This document shows positions 1 to 10,720 of a DNA stretch of 29,953 bases, in pieces. The notes below the pieces were generated by a model. The model did not search any database, was not told the DNA's origin, and saw only the letters and a program-made list of their open reading frames with translations. Every line of letters begins with the position of its first letter. Position 1 is the first letter of the stretch. The stretch comes from Smittium culicis. Lineage: Eukaryota; Kickxellomycota; Harpellomycetes; Harpellales; Legeriomycetaceae. The position numbers and the translations under genes are program-made. The stretch covers positions 1-29,953 of the forward strand of contig LSSN01004037.1 of assembly GCA_001970855.1 (NCBI GenBank), given 5' to 3'.

Positions 1-18
1 GGGGGGGGGGGGGGGGGG
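1..18. repeat. Poly-G tract at window start
   Basis: Eighteen consecutive G residues open the window. Such a run in AT-rich DNA is either a genuine mononucleotide tract or an assembly or sequencing artefact at a contig end. Other G or C runs occur inside the window (C at 1951-1964, G at 3275-3285, C at 5266-5275), so homopolymeric G/C is a real feature of this genome. Confidence 0.9.
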
Positions 19-543
19 TTTAGTAGAAAAAGAGATAGAGGATATGAGGTAGTAGGATAAACAAAACTATTTTTTTGTAAGTAAGCGAGGTTACAAGAGA
101 AGCAGAAATACAGGGCTAATATATATTAAAAACTTGGGGAGAAAAAGATGCGCGAAATATTAGTGCATTTGGGAGAAAATGACAAAAGTCAAAAAAAATC
201 TACGGAAAAGAAAAGTACAGACTCAGTTTTCAATTAATATACTTAATTTGGCCAAATACGACGATTTAATTTTTTATTTGGGAAGCTTGTGATGAGATCA
301 GCCAACCACCAGCGAGATTGAGCGTAGTATAAGTTGACGGACCAATACGATGGCATAGATCAGAAATAAGGGTAATAAAAGATGGACAAAAATGGAAAAT
401 ACGATGAATTGTTATGCATTCCGAAAATGAATAAATTCATGGCATCGCAAATGCCTTTTACAGTCACAGCATATTTTAGCGCGGAAAGTGTGTCAGAAAA
501 CCCAGAGCGCGACTGATAAGCAGCCAATTACTGTAAGAGTTAT
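19..543. other. Intergenic, no gene seen
   Basis: Mixed-composition DNA, somewhat less AT-rich than what follows between about 290 and 540. Short open stretches on both strands are interrupted by stops and none resembles a known family. No RNA gene or transposon end is visible. Confidence 0.5.
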
Positions 544-620
544 CGTTGGATTAGCGGTAGATTAGAGGTTAGTTAGTGGTAGACTAGTGGTAGATTAGAG
601 GTTGATTTGTGGTAGATTAG
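544..620 (+). repeat. 11-bp minisatellite
   Basis: Seven consecutive units in strict 11-bp register, consensus TGGTAGATTAG. Three units (555-565, 588-598, 610-620) share the core GGTAGATTAG, and the others differ by a few substitutions (for example AGGTTAGTTAG at 566-576 and AGGTTGATTTG at 599-609). The period is not a multiple of three and no reading frame crosses it, so it is non-coding tandem DNA. Confidence 0.85.
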
Positions 621-3600
621 TGCTGGAATATTGATAAATCTGGTATAATGAAAGTGTACACACGGACTAAACGCTTTACATTCTATGCCCCGTGCACCTT
701 CCCCCCTCGATCTACGCTATACACTGGCTCAAGCATAACCTTTACATACAAACTGAATCTATACCCAACCCTCTCTATATGTGCTGCATCGAGAATTTCT
801 CCTGTGATGAACATTTCTATTGTCTGAAAAAAATCCAGGTTGGATGGCGAATCGCTAATTATACTGGCAAAAATTGTACTCAGCCAACATCGGACATTCC
901 TTGACTAAAGGCGCGGCTATACCCCCCTATCAGTGCACTTAATGGCCTATGAAATCTAAGTTCGCCGTCTTACTGCATCACAAATGCGATGAATCAATTT
1001 TAGTACTGGATGGCTGTAGAAGCATATATTCACGCCCTTCGCTTTTATTCCCAATACGCATAGCCGCTGCAATCGCCGTAGCTGCCTTTAATCTGCCTAT
1101 AAACGACTTAATTATCTCCTCCAAAAGACACAGATTCTACATTTAACCAATATAAGCAACTGGGCTTGCTTTTGATTTGTTGCTGGTATTTTCTATTTAG
1201 CCTATCTACCCGCTTGCGCTTATAAATTGGCCCTTTTAGACTCGTATTCCTTCCCTACGCTTACGAATACTCTTCTCCCTCCCCACCCATTGCCCCCATG
1301 ATCCATGCTACATGCTACATGCCCTAAATCCTATACCCTATGACACATGCTCTATACCACCATTCTTATGTGCTTAAACCGCCTTTAACTACGAATAAAA
1401 ATCTTTTTTTTTGACTCCTCCGCTACCAACAAAGTAAATAATTGACGTATCTGAAAACCCGCCAATTATTTCCCTCTAATTCAAACTCCAATTTAAAAAA
1501 AAAAATAGTGGCGTTACTTTTATTTCCTAAATCGAAATAAAAAAAAAAAAGTAAATCATTTGCCCAAAGCCCTATAGCATTCGCCAATGTCATTTACCCT
1601 ACTTGCTTCGTTCAAAAAGTATATGGCCTGACTTATTCTTTACAAACCTTCAGTTTTGATAAGCCATTTCGTCCTCAGCCAAACCAACCAAGATCTTATC
1701 AGCTAAGTCACCCCATTTTTTTTATTTTTTGCTTTTATCAAATTGCAATTATAATCGAACGTGATTATTCTCCCACCCTTTTTTTCCACAATTCACACTC
1801 CCTCGACCCTCAAACAAAAAAAAATCCGATTCGGTACCTTTTTAAAATCCAAATTATCTCTATCACAACTTTGAATAATAAATAAAAAAAAATATTAAAA
1901 AGCGAAAAGAAATCGGGTTTTTTTTTGGATATTTTATTCCATCACTTCCTCCCCCCCCCCCCCCACAACGAAAATAGTTTATTTCCATGGTTACTTTTTT
2001 TTTAAGCTGTTTTTATTAACTCGCGTGTCTAAAAATGAAAATTCCTTAAATTTTTAATAAAAAAAAAAAATAACATGGACTTGCTAATTTTTTTGTTCTT
2101 TTTATGCTTTATCTAATCAAATTTATTTGCGTGAATTGTGCACTATGCTACATTTGTTATAACAAAACAAAAACTGAAGAGCAGCAGCGATTTTTAATTT
2201 TAAATCCATTCATTATTGAAGTACATTTTTGATCAAGTATGTTTCTACATACTATTTAATCGTTTAAATGCATCTTTCCTCTAAATACCACCCTCTACCG
2301 CCACTTAAACGAACACATCAGTGCTCAAATAACTATATCTATACGCACTTCTGCCATTAAAAACCCAACAAGTTTGCACGCGTGAAATTATTTTTAGATG
2401 CGAGTGTTTTTCTATTCGAAATTTCATGCTCATCATATTCAGTTTAACATTTAGACCATACTATTAAACATTATCTAATAAAGTATCGCTTTCGGCTAAT
2501 AATTTATCTAATTGATATTATAGAATCAATCTATTAGAGAAAACTTGTTGACCTTCTCAAACACATCCTCCCCACCCTCCATACATAGCCTTATTCGTAT
2601 ATTCATTACCCTTTTAAAATTTACTTCTTTACCCCAACCGCAAAAAAAAAAAAACTTGTTCGTCTTGATTTGTACTCTTACTAAACATTCACACACACAA
2701 ATTAATAATCAATTTCAAGAAACTAAAATCATATAAAATAACTTATCTCGTGATAAACATTTCAATAACGAAATAACTTTTTATTAAAAATAAACGGTCA
2801 AAAAGCTAATATAAATAATATAAAAATGATACAAACTACTTTGTATACATTTAGCCAAATAATATAATTTATTTGAGCAAATACATATTTTGGAATATAG
2901 CCCTATTTCCCTCTTCTCCTCCTACCCCCCTAGTAAACTCCTCCTATTTAATAAATAAAATCTAACTCTTAAATTTTGTTAAACTCGTTTTTTTCAAAAA
3001 AAAAAAAAAAAAAAAAAAACTTGGCCAAAATCAAACAGTTGAAAATACGTCATTCGGGTTCCTCCGTAATAAAGGTCAAATCTACTTAATGCCAATAATG
3101 TGAGCAAAATCAAAGTCTCAATTGAGAATTAAACATCAATACAATCACTTGTAAAATAAAAATCATTCATAAAACCTTAAATTGTTCACAGAAACTGCTC
3201 CCATAAACTCAATGCGCCCAATTTCGACAGCATTTATTACATAGTCACTATAATCACATGAAAAAAGATAAAGAGGGGGGGGGGGTCGAGAGACTGTTTG
3301 TAGAGACAGCATGATGGGATATGCTGTATAATTAACTCGATATCCCATAAAAATAAACTTGTAGGCAATCTCAAAAAAAATAAATAAAAAAATCGAAAAT
3401 AACTGAAATTTACAAAAAATAAAAAAGATCAGATAATAATCCGTCCAAAAAATATCTAATTCCTAAATATTGTGTGCAAATTTGACCATAACTTACCCTC
3501 AACCTTCCCGCACCATCCCCCTTCGCAATCCACAGTAACTGATTTATATAAATACGCTAAAAAGATTCCTATACGAAAAGAAAAAAAAAAAGCAGAAACA

Positions 3601-3799
3601 GAAATTCACTAGTACAGTGTCGCAAAATCAAAAAAAGATCCACATTTTAAAAAAAAAAAAAAAAAAATTAAATCGTCAAAATAAATAATTCGAGTAGAAA
3701 TCATAGATGGCTTGAGCGACCGACCAGACATAAAAAAAAAAAAAAAAAATTCATCGACAATATTTATTATCAGGAAAACAAATGTCGCCTGATAATTTC
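621..3799. other. Gene-free, C-biased AT-rich region
   Basis: No gene could be supported in about 3.2 kb. From roughly 660 to 3540 the + strand carries visibly more C than G, including many CCC/CCT clusters and a 14-C run at 1951-1964. There are A runs of 24 (2996-3019), 19 (3649-3667) and 18 (3732-3749) bases and an 11-G run at 3275-3285. Two 65-70 codon open frames (692-904, 949-1146) lack recognisable motifs and are probably chance frames. I see no miniature transposon ends here. Confidence 0.5.
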
Positions 3800-3978
3800 A
3801 AATTCTACAAAAAAAAAAAAAAAAAAGCTATTGGAAATTCTTAAAAAAAAAATCATAAGAAATTCTTTAAAAAAAAAAATCGTAAGGAATTCTTCAAAAA
3901 AAAATCATAAGAAATTCTTTAAAAAAAAATCATAAGAAATTCTTAAAAAAAAAAATTATTGGAAATTCTTAAAAAAAA
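3800..3978 (+). repeat. A-rich 25-27 bp minisatellite
   Basis: About six tandem units of the form AAATTCTT, then 8-11 A, then TCATAAG. Full units begin near 3835, 3860, 3887, 3912 and 3937. The last partial unit begins at 3963, and a diverged first unit with an 18-A run covers 3800-3834. Two sub-variants of the unit tail alternate: TCATAAG/TCGTAAG in the middle and GCTATTGG/TTATTGG at the edges. Unit length varies mainly through the A run, which points to slippage as well as unit duplication. Confidence 0.85.
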
Positions 3979-6900
3979 CAATGGGGAAAAAATAAAGCTT
4001 AGATAATAAAAAAAAAAATGCAAAATAGTAATAAACCGATTGGTTCCGATATAAAATGATCAATAATAAATACCACATTAGAAATAACAATCAATATTTG
4101 TTTTTTTTAAAAAAAACAAATACTATAAAAGCTATTCAGTGGTAAAATTAACACGAAATTATTGGCGGAGGAAAATTGTATATTGGCCAGTAAAATGATT
4201 TTTTCATTAGCCGGGATTGCTTGAAAGTCAGTTTAATCTCAGACTCATAACTTTTAACTAGCAGGTCCCACAAATATGGCAATTACACAGAAAAATTTGA
4301 ATAAATAAATTCTGGAAAAAATTTAGATTAGGGTAAATGCATTAAGATGGATTAATTACCCAAATAATCGATTTCTATATGTTACCACAATTTTTTTTTT
4401 GTAAATCATGCAGCAAATATAAATCGATTTATAAATTGAACTATATTACTGCATACTTAACAATATCATCAGAATTCTTATTGGCTCATGATCCATGCAA
4501 TGACTTTCTAAAGCTAGTTTTTGGTATCATGTATGAAAAAATATGAAAATAGTCACCATATATTAACGCATTTTTTAATACTTTAAATTCGTTAAATGTT
4601 AAAATAACACTCTTGAAAGACCCAAATACTAATTACGATAATACACCGATATTTTTCTGATGCAAATTTGAAAAAAGTTATATCCAACTAAGTATCAACT
4701 GAAAAAGTAAAATTATTAGCAGATTAACTTTCTTGCCAGTTAAAATCTTCATTTCTGAGCTTGCCAATTACCATGCTTCTAAACCCCTAAACAACCCACT
4801 TTTTCAAAAAAAAAAAAAAAAAAAAAAGTTTGAAATTTGAAACAACAAGACTGCATTTATGAAAAACGTTACATTCAGTTGAGTGAAATATAATAATTTT
4901 TTTATAATGAAATTTTCGTGATATGGAACAAGAGTATTTAATTATGGTAAGACTAAGATTGCGATCAAAATAATTGAATAACTTACCTTCCCAAAATTAT
5001 AAAATTGGCTTTTTTATGTGGTTATGGTACAACTGAGAATGTGGATGAAATTTGGCTTATAAATCAAATTCTATGGATATTGAGAAACCAATTATCATTG
5101 GTCCATTTAATAATAAATTGATATCGTTGCATACACGCTAATTTATACTAGACACCCCTTCCTTCAACAAAAAAAATATTCGAAGAAAAATGAATAATCT
5201 ATTAAATCTATCCTATCTTATTTCTTTTTAATCTGCTAATAATTTACCAGCCAAAACCTCTGGAACCCCCCCCCCTATTCTATCGGTAACTTATCAACGG
5301 TTAGTTTTACACAAACTGCTTTTTATTGATAAAAAAAATTATTGCTTTAATTTTATTGGCTTGTTTTCGCTATTACCCACACTTAAAATATGGATTCGAA
5401 ATCCGCGCGTTATTGTTGAATTGTGTATAGGTATATATTTACGTAATCTTTGAATTTTTATCACTCTGCTATTTTACATAAATTAATCCAAAAAAAAAAT
5501 TTTTTTTTCATTCTTAGAAATTAATACAATTTATCTAAAAATAATCGGGATGACCTATTTTCTTTAGATTTATTCGAATCACTTAATTTGCAAATTAATT
5601 ATACATGAAACTATTCTTTTGACTAAGTTTCATAAGAAATAAAATCTTATCTACATAAATGTATGACTATGAATTTAATTAAACCCCAAATATATCAATT
5701 TTGAACTTTGTGTTGTGTTTATATAATCGCTATATGTTAAATAATTAACCTCTTGATAGATATTTTTTTTATAAAAATATCAAAAAAATAATCAGCTAAA
5801 ATAAAATACACAACACCTGCGTGAAAAACTTGAAAATTTATTAAAGAAATAATATCACTTGAATGCGTTTTTTTTTACCTCAAATTCTTATATAAAAAGA
5901 AACTTTAACCAAGCTCATTTCAATTATGAAAAACGGGTTTACCATCAAAAATATTTGCATCTTAATCAATCGCACACATGAACAACTTATCAATAACTGT
6001 GTATGTTAAATGTTTAATTTAAGATAGAATCGATCAAGCACCATCTCACACAATTAATTCATTTGAAAAAGGTGAATCTCTCAGAAAAATTATCCGTAGA
6101 TTCTTCGATAATGCAGATGATACTGAAAAAATTATATCAAAAAATATTAACCATGAAACTACAATATACACTTGAAAAAAAAAAAAAAAAGAAATTACTA
6201 AAATTTCATACTTTTGTGATCAATTCATAACTCAAAAAATTTAAATCTAGATCTGTTTTATTTAAACTTAGGCCTCTGAATTATGCAGATAAATCAGTTT
6301 TGGATGAAGAAATTTTAAGTTTTTCTATTCCCACATTTTGGGGAATGATGCTAAGGAAATATCATTATCAAAATTCAATAGCCAATTAATATTATGTTTT
6401 GGCCAATATGATATTTCGGATATTAGCGCTATCAAAATATGATTAATGTATAATTTTTACTTTTGAAAATGGATGCTAATTAAATCCCAAACTTTCTTAA
6501 AATATAAAACACTATTTTTAGTTTCTATTATGCTAACTCAACTCCGTTTTTTAAATGCTGTAAATCAAAAACTCATGTTATTCAAGAATGAAAAAAGTCC
6601 AGGGTTATAGAAATTAGTAGAAAAGGTATATTTTTTGAAGAAAAAAATATCGGTCATTAAGGATATCGAAATTATTTTTAATTAATTGATAGGTAATTTA
6701 CAAATAAAAAATTTGCTTAAACTAAGCGATTCGCTAGTTATTTTTTAAAGAATTTAATTAATTCAAAAATCAAAATTCAAAATTTACCTTGAGTTGCCTT
6801 AATTCTGAAAACAGTCGAATGTAAAAGTAAAAATATAAATTTTATAATATTTTCTAACCTTTCAATGGGAAATTTTCAAATCAAAATAATATTGAATTTA

Positions 6901-7220
6901 CTTAGAAATAGATTAAAACGATTATAACAATATACATTCTTGCGCATAAAATAAATTCTAGACACGGAGTAATCTAACATAAGATTAAAAGGATAATATA
7001 TTCATATAAATTTCGAAAACATCAAAGAAAATTTTTTAATACAAATAATATAATGTTTAAGGAAAACTGGATAATTAAGATATAATGAATACAGAATTCG
7101 TCATTTATTCCTAGTATAACCTCAATCTATATTTTTTAATACCGAATCTATTCAAAATGTCACTAAGTCTTCATAAACTTGGGTATCTGGTATCGTGAAT
7201 ACTATGTAAATAAAAAAAAC
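3979..7220. other. AT-rich intergenic DNA, no gene seen
   Basis: About 3.2 kb with stops in all frames and no recognisable protein or RNA gene. It contains a perfect 28-bp palindrome (4095-4122), a 22-A run (4806-4827), a 16-A run (6175-6190) and a 10-C run (5266-5275). One 50-codon stretch without ATG is open on the + strand (6023-6175) but has no identifiable motif. The LINE described next begins at or shortly before the right edge. Confidence 0.5.
4095..4122. repeat. Perfect 28-bp palindrome
   Basis: The left arm TATTTGTTTTTTTT is followed directly by its exact reverse complement AAAAAAAACAAATA. The outer six bases of each arm are not homopolymeric, so this is more than a T run next to an A run. 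It could form a cruciform or a terminator-like hairpin in RNA, but no transcript end is evident nearby. Confidence 0.8.
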
Positions 7221-7573
7221 AAAATTGACATTTTAATAACCAATTTATATATTCCGAGTAGCGGAATAAGTAAAAAAAAAAAGTATTGGGGAGCTATCAA
7301 ACTCGTTTGGGCGCAAAAATAAAAAAATTCAATAAGCACGTATTACTTGGAGACATTAATATGGACTCACTTGCTTCAATAAGATTCATCACATAGCTTG
7401 GAACTGGGTTTCAGCAGGCCAAAGTTTCAAACTCAAAGGGATCTAGATATAATAAGAGCACAGTTGGTCGGATGATTGACCATATATTTTACGCAGGATT
7501 AAACAGCTGACCAAACTGGCGTACCGTGAACCGCTTTCTGGATCTTTCGGATCACCTGTCGATCACTGCACAG
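7221..7573 (+). pseudogene. LINE endonuclease (EEP fold) remnant
   Basis: In an active element this domain nicks target DNA to prime reverse transcription. Frame 3 from 7221 reads a segment with NLYIPS, a typical strand of the endonuclease/exonuclease/phosphatase fold. Frame 2 from 7337 then reads LLGDIN (GDxN motif), RMIDHIF, and at 7547-7561 SDHLS, matching the conserved SDH catalytic motif near the C-terminus of this domain. In-frame stops interrupt it (for example after RFIT and after GLNS), and a frameshift separates the first and second halves. The order and spacing of the GDxN, DH and SDH motifs make the assignment firm despite the decay. Confidence 0.8.
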
Positions 7574-8223
7574 TGGAACTTTGACACCTTAGATGTTCTA
7601 AAAAAAATAAAGCAAAAATTGGTGAAAAAAAACTATTAGCTGGCCATAAACAGGCTTATAATAACCGATTTTCAGTGCTATTGGAACTATATTTGACCTT
7701 AAATTAGCTTTCCTCTATTATAATCGAAGCCGTTTGGGCTCAAACAGATAATCTCGATACTTTTAGTACGCCTGTCGAAACTTCAAGGACAGCTCTTTCA
7801 AAGATTATTTTGAAAGAAATAAAAAAAAAAAAGAAAAAATTTCAAAAAATTAATAAATAAAAAAGGGCCAATCATTGGGTATCAAAATTCCAAATCGTCC
7901 GCAATCGATGCGATCAAAGCAGATCGGAAATTATATTATAATAAAGCTTTAAAAGTAATTACAGAAAATCTACTGACCAATTCCTCCAAAAAATACTGGA
8001 AGTATATTAAATAATGCACTGGGAACAGTCTGCATAGTGTTTCAAACGGACCAGTTTATGAGGTGAATAAAAATATAATAACTGAAGACAAAAAAAGTTA
8101 GAAATATGGAAAAATCACTTAGGGGATTTATCCAAAGATAATTCAGGAAATAGCTGTAACTCATAAGTCGCGGGCACTTTTTCTGAGAACCAGGACTACT
8201 TCCCGGAGTGCGAAAACTCAATA
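7574..8223 (+). pseudogene. LINE linker between endonuclease and RT
   Basis: This segment joins the endonuclease and reverse transcriptase. It reads as broken polypeptide, with a basic Lys-rich start (LDVLKKIKQK) and, around 7885-8010, an open piece containing SAIDAIKADRK and NSSKKYWKYIK. No separate domain is recognised. Runs of A have expanded at 7821-7844, which probably caused some of the frameshifts. Confidence 0.5.
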
Positions 8224-9203
8224 AAATGAGCAGAAATTACCAAAGCACTAAATAATACGCCAAATAACAAAAATATTGGGGTAGATGGGATACCAAGCGA
8301 GATCTGGATGGTGGTAGTGCATGAAAAACCACCAACATCCGGTCTCGCAAAAATTATTTACAAAATTATTTACAAAATTATTAGCACAATGTATAACACC
8401 GGGAATATACCTAGCTGTATGACCACTAGTATATAGCACCGGTCTCCAAAAAGGAAGATATGAGAGACCCTGGCAACTATAGGGGAATATAGCTCATATA
8501 AATGCTAATTAAACTTCTTGCAAATATTTTAGCCACCAAATTGGCTGCTATTTATCAAAATTACGAACTAATAGCCAAATAACAGGCCGGATTTCGCAGT
8601 TTTGATGAGTGTACTACTCAGAAAACTACTCTATATGAAATTATGAAGTACCGAAAATTATAAAATCAACAAAAATGGTTCTTAATTGTTGAATATAGCA
8701 AGTCTTAGGACAGAGTTCCACACATGGTGCTGATATAAAAACTCAGATCAATCGGAATAGGCAGAAAACTTCTAAATATGGTCGCTGGGCTATACTATGA
8801 GCCCAAAATAGCTGTGAAGATAGAAAATAATATATCTAATAGCGCAAGATACCTCTGTGGAGCGCGTCAAGGATACCCAATACTACCTATACTATTCGAT
8901 ATTTTTATAAACGAAATTTTTAAAAATGTTTTATACATTAAATTCCAGGGTATAGATAATAAGATTCCAGGACTAATTTTTTCTGATGATGCTGTAATTC
9001 TTGCAGACTCCGCCAAAAATCTACAAATATCATTGAATGCAATCACTGAATGGCTGGAAATCTGGGAAATGGCTGTGAATTCCTCCAATCGTGCGATCAT
9101 GGCCATCAATTGCAGCGAACCAACCGATCTAATACTTCAGATCCAAACTATTCGCGCAAAAAATCAGTACACCTATCTGGGATATAAAATTATTTTCAAA
9201 TAG
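8224..9203 (+). pseudogene. LINE reverse transcriptase remnant
   Basis: Reverse transcriptase would copy the element RNA into DNA at the nick. Frame 1 reads EITKALNNTPNNKNIGVDG then IPSEIW (8230-8310). Frame 3 from 8442 reads KKEDMRDPGNYRGI, IKLLANILATKLA, and QAGFRSFDE at 8583. Motif A survives as YSKS-stop-DRVPH at 8694-8723, where a stop replaces the residue before the catalytic Asp. Motif B is RQGYPILP (8865-8888). Motif C is FSDD (8979-8990), with both Asp kept but Ser in place of the usual Ala. The final open part (8778-9203, 141 codons) is intact only by chance. At 8350-8382 an in-frame 12-bp unit is repeated, giving KIIYKIIYKII. Confidence 0.9.
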
Positions 9204-9327
9204 AGTGTGGCTGGTACAATTTAAAATAGTATAAAAAAGGCTCATACAGCCTTATACTCAACATATAGCTTCTTCAAACGCTCAAATATGATATCTGAGA
9301 TAAAAATATAATTCATTAATTTTATCA

Positions 9328-9551
9328 TGCTACCAATTGGGTATTATGGAGGAGAGACTTTCAGGATGAGTGAAGTTCGATTCCGCCCAATCCAGGCTGA
9401 GATGTACCAGACAACAAGAATGGTTTCCAATTCTGGGAAAAATGCCGCTATAGAAAGAGTCCGAGAGGAGCTGGGAATAACCTCTGTGTTTTTCCGCGCT
9501 AGTAAATCTAGAGAACGAGATTTCTTAAAGTTGCCGCGATCCAAAACATGA
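9328..9551 (+). pseudogene. LINE polyprotein C-terminal region
   Basis: A 74-codon open stretch, without an intact start of its own, continues the LINE protein after the RT thumb. It reads LPIGYYGGETFRMSE, PIQAEMYQTTRMV and ELGITSVFFRASKSRERDF. From memory this matches the conserved region between the RT and the C-terminal zinc motif of fungal LINEs. Past the stop at 9549 the same protein continues in degraded form (SSRWINRYCLKK around 9608-9645). The long open frame on the opposite strand over 9344-9703 is a shadow. Confidence 0.7.
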
Positions 9552-9744
9552 ATTTTCGATCTCATTAATAATACAATCAAGATACGGAAATCAACCTGAT
9601 TGACGGGTAGCTCTAGATGGATTAACAGGTACTGTCTAAAAAAAGCTCTTGGACAAACTGGAATTTCATTGGATAACAGGAAATCAAAGAACAATATAAC
9701 CAAAATCCAAAATTGGGCTATTAGCCAAAAAATATAAAATATTT

Positions 9745-9806
9745 TGTCCCTGCTGCAAACTCAGAACACCTGAGACAGCAGATCACATACTATTAGACTG
9801 CTCCAT
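9745..9806 (+). pseudogene. LINE CCHC-type zinc motif remnant
   Basis: Reads CPCCKLRTPETADHILLDC, giving a C-x2-C spacing followed by His and a distal Cys, as in the C-terminal zf-RVT type motif of LINE proteins. Such motifs bind nucleic acid during target-primed reverse transcription. It lies in the expected place, about 550 bp after the RT domain. Confidence 0.65.
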
Positions 9807-9891
9807 GTGGTACAGAGTGCGGAATAAAACTATCGGTCGGTTGATACCAGCTTCGATCGGCATTAATACAAATTTTTTGTTTTAAAATTCC

Positions 9892-10139
9892 AATGAAGCC
9901 CGGTTGGGGCTAGTTGGAAAACTCCTTGGGGGGGGTGGGGGTTCTAAAAAATCTTTAAGCCAGCTCCGCGCCGGCGCCGCCGATCAAATTTATGTGCTGG
10001 AAGCAACCAAATTTTTTGGACAGCATTCGTGTTGCCAAATCACTTACACTAGAAAGTATAAGTGATTTACCAGCTTCATTGAACTAATGCCCAGTAGGTA
10101 TCGAGCTGCTATAGCGGCGGAGGAGAGTCGGGTGAAAAC
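9892..10139 (+). repeat. Left arm: LINE 3' end
   Basis: The last coding part of the LINE reads EARLGLVGKLLGGG, then DQIYVLEATKFFG and PSRYRAAIAAEESRV, with one frameshift and a stop. The G-rich codons have expanded to GGGGGGGGTGGGGG around 9928-9941. The whole segment recurs in inverted orientation at 10721-10940. After 10140 the sequence is T-rich and non-coding, consistent with the 3' untranslated tail. Confidence 0.85.
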
Positions 10140-10720
10140 TTTTTTGATAAAAATTTTTACTTTTTTTTAACATTTTTATAAATTTTAAATTATTTTTAAG
10201 TACTTTTTATTTATGTTGAAATAAATCTTCCTGAGGAAAAAAAATACTGAAAATTACATTTTATACTAATGATCTAGAACTTACAAGGTCTCTTTAACGA
10301 AAAACGTTATTTTTTTATTTTTATTTTTATTTCTCAGTGAGTTTATTAAAAATAATTTAAATGTATTTGTCAAGACTGATTTAATGGAGAACTAGGATCA
10401 GGGATTTCATGCTATGTAATAGTGTTTTATTTTAGATGCAGTACTAAGACCATAGGAATAAATGACTAAGGATAGATAAAAGTTTCTGAATAGCATGATT
10501 TTTCGTAAGAGGGATTATGCTATCTATATATGTAATTCTGAAAAGGAGGAATCTCTGATGATGGTAGGTATATATGGCCCAATGAGATTCATGTGATAAG
10601 ATGATCTTTGGTTGGTGAATAATTGCCTGGCGATAGATCCATTATAAATTGGATTATGGCAGTATTCTAAAAATCAATAAAAAATATTTAAAAAGTTAAA
10701 AAAAATATTAAAAAAATAAA
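10140..10720. other. AT-rich spacer between inverted LINE tails
   Basis: About 580 bp separate the inverted arms. The first and last 80 bases are T-rich outward from each LINE tail, as expected for the 3' ends of two elements facing each other. The middle (10260-10670) is plain AT-rich DNA with no gene. Confidence 0.6.

Larger units (their letters stand above)
7221..10139 (+). mobile_element. Decayed non-LTR (LINE) retrotransposon, near full length
   Basis: Fragments of one LINE polyprotein lie in the expected order on the + strand over about 2.9 kb: apurinic-type endonuclease (7221-7570), reverse transcriptase (8224-9200), C-terminal region (9328-9550), CCHC-like motif (9745-9806) and the final C-terminal segment (9892-10130). 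The protein pieces switch between all three frames and contain many in-frame stops, so the element is inactive. G+C is clearly higher here than in the flanks. The 5' part before the endonuclease is not recognisable, so the copy is 5'-truncated or eroded from about 7160-7220. Downstream of 10140 the sequence becomes T-rich. From memory the best resemblance is to LINEs of Harpellales fungi. Confidence 0.85.

Noticed and set aside
692..1146. Two open frames of 65-70 codons on the + strand
   Set aside because: They have no recognisable motif, differ in frame, and lie in C-rich DNA where TA-containing stops are rarer. They are probably chance.
2378..2387. CACGCGTG-like motifs here and at about 25333
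   Set aside because: They resemble cell-cycle MluI boxes, but no gene lies next to either, and two occurrences in 30 kb need no explanation.
5388..5406. A GGATTCGAAATCC sequence resembling a tRNA B box
   Set aside because: It lacks an upstream A box and an acceptor stem on either strand, so it is only a short palindrome-like motif.
6023..6175. A 50-codon open stretch with protein-like composition
   Set aside because: It has no start codon, no motif and no splice context that would make it a credible exon.
9344..9703. A 119-codon frame on the minus strand
   Set aside because: It is antisense to the LINE C-terminal region, whose + strand reading gives recognisable protein.
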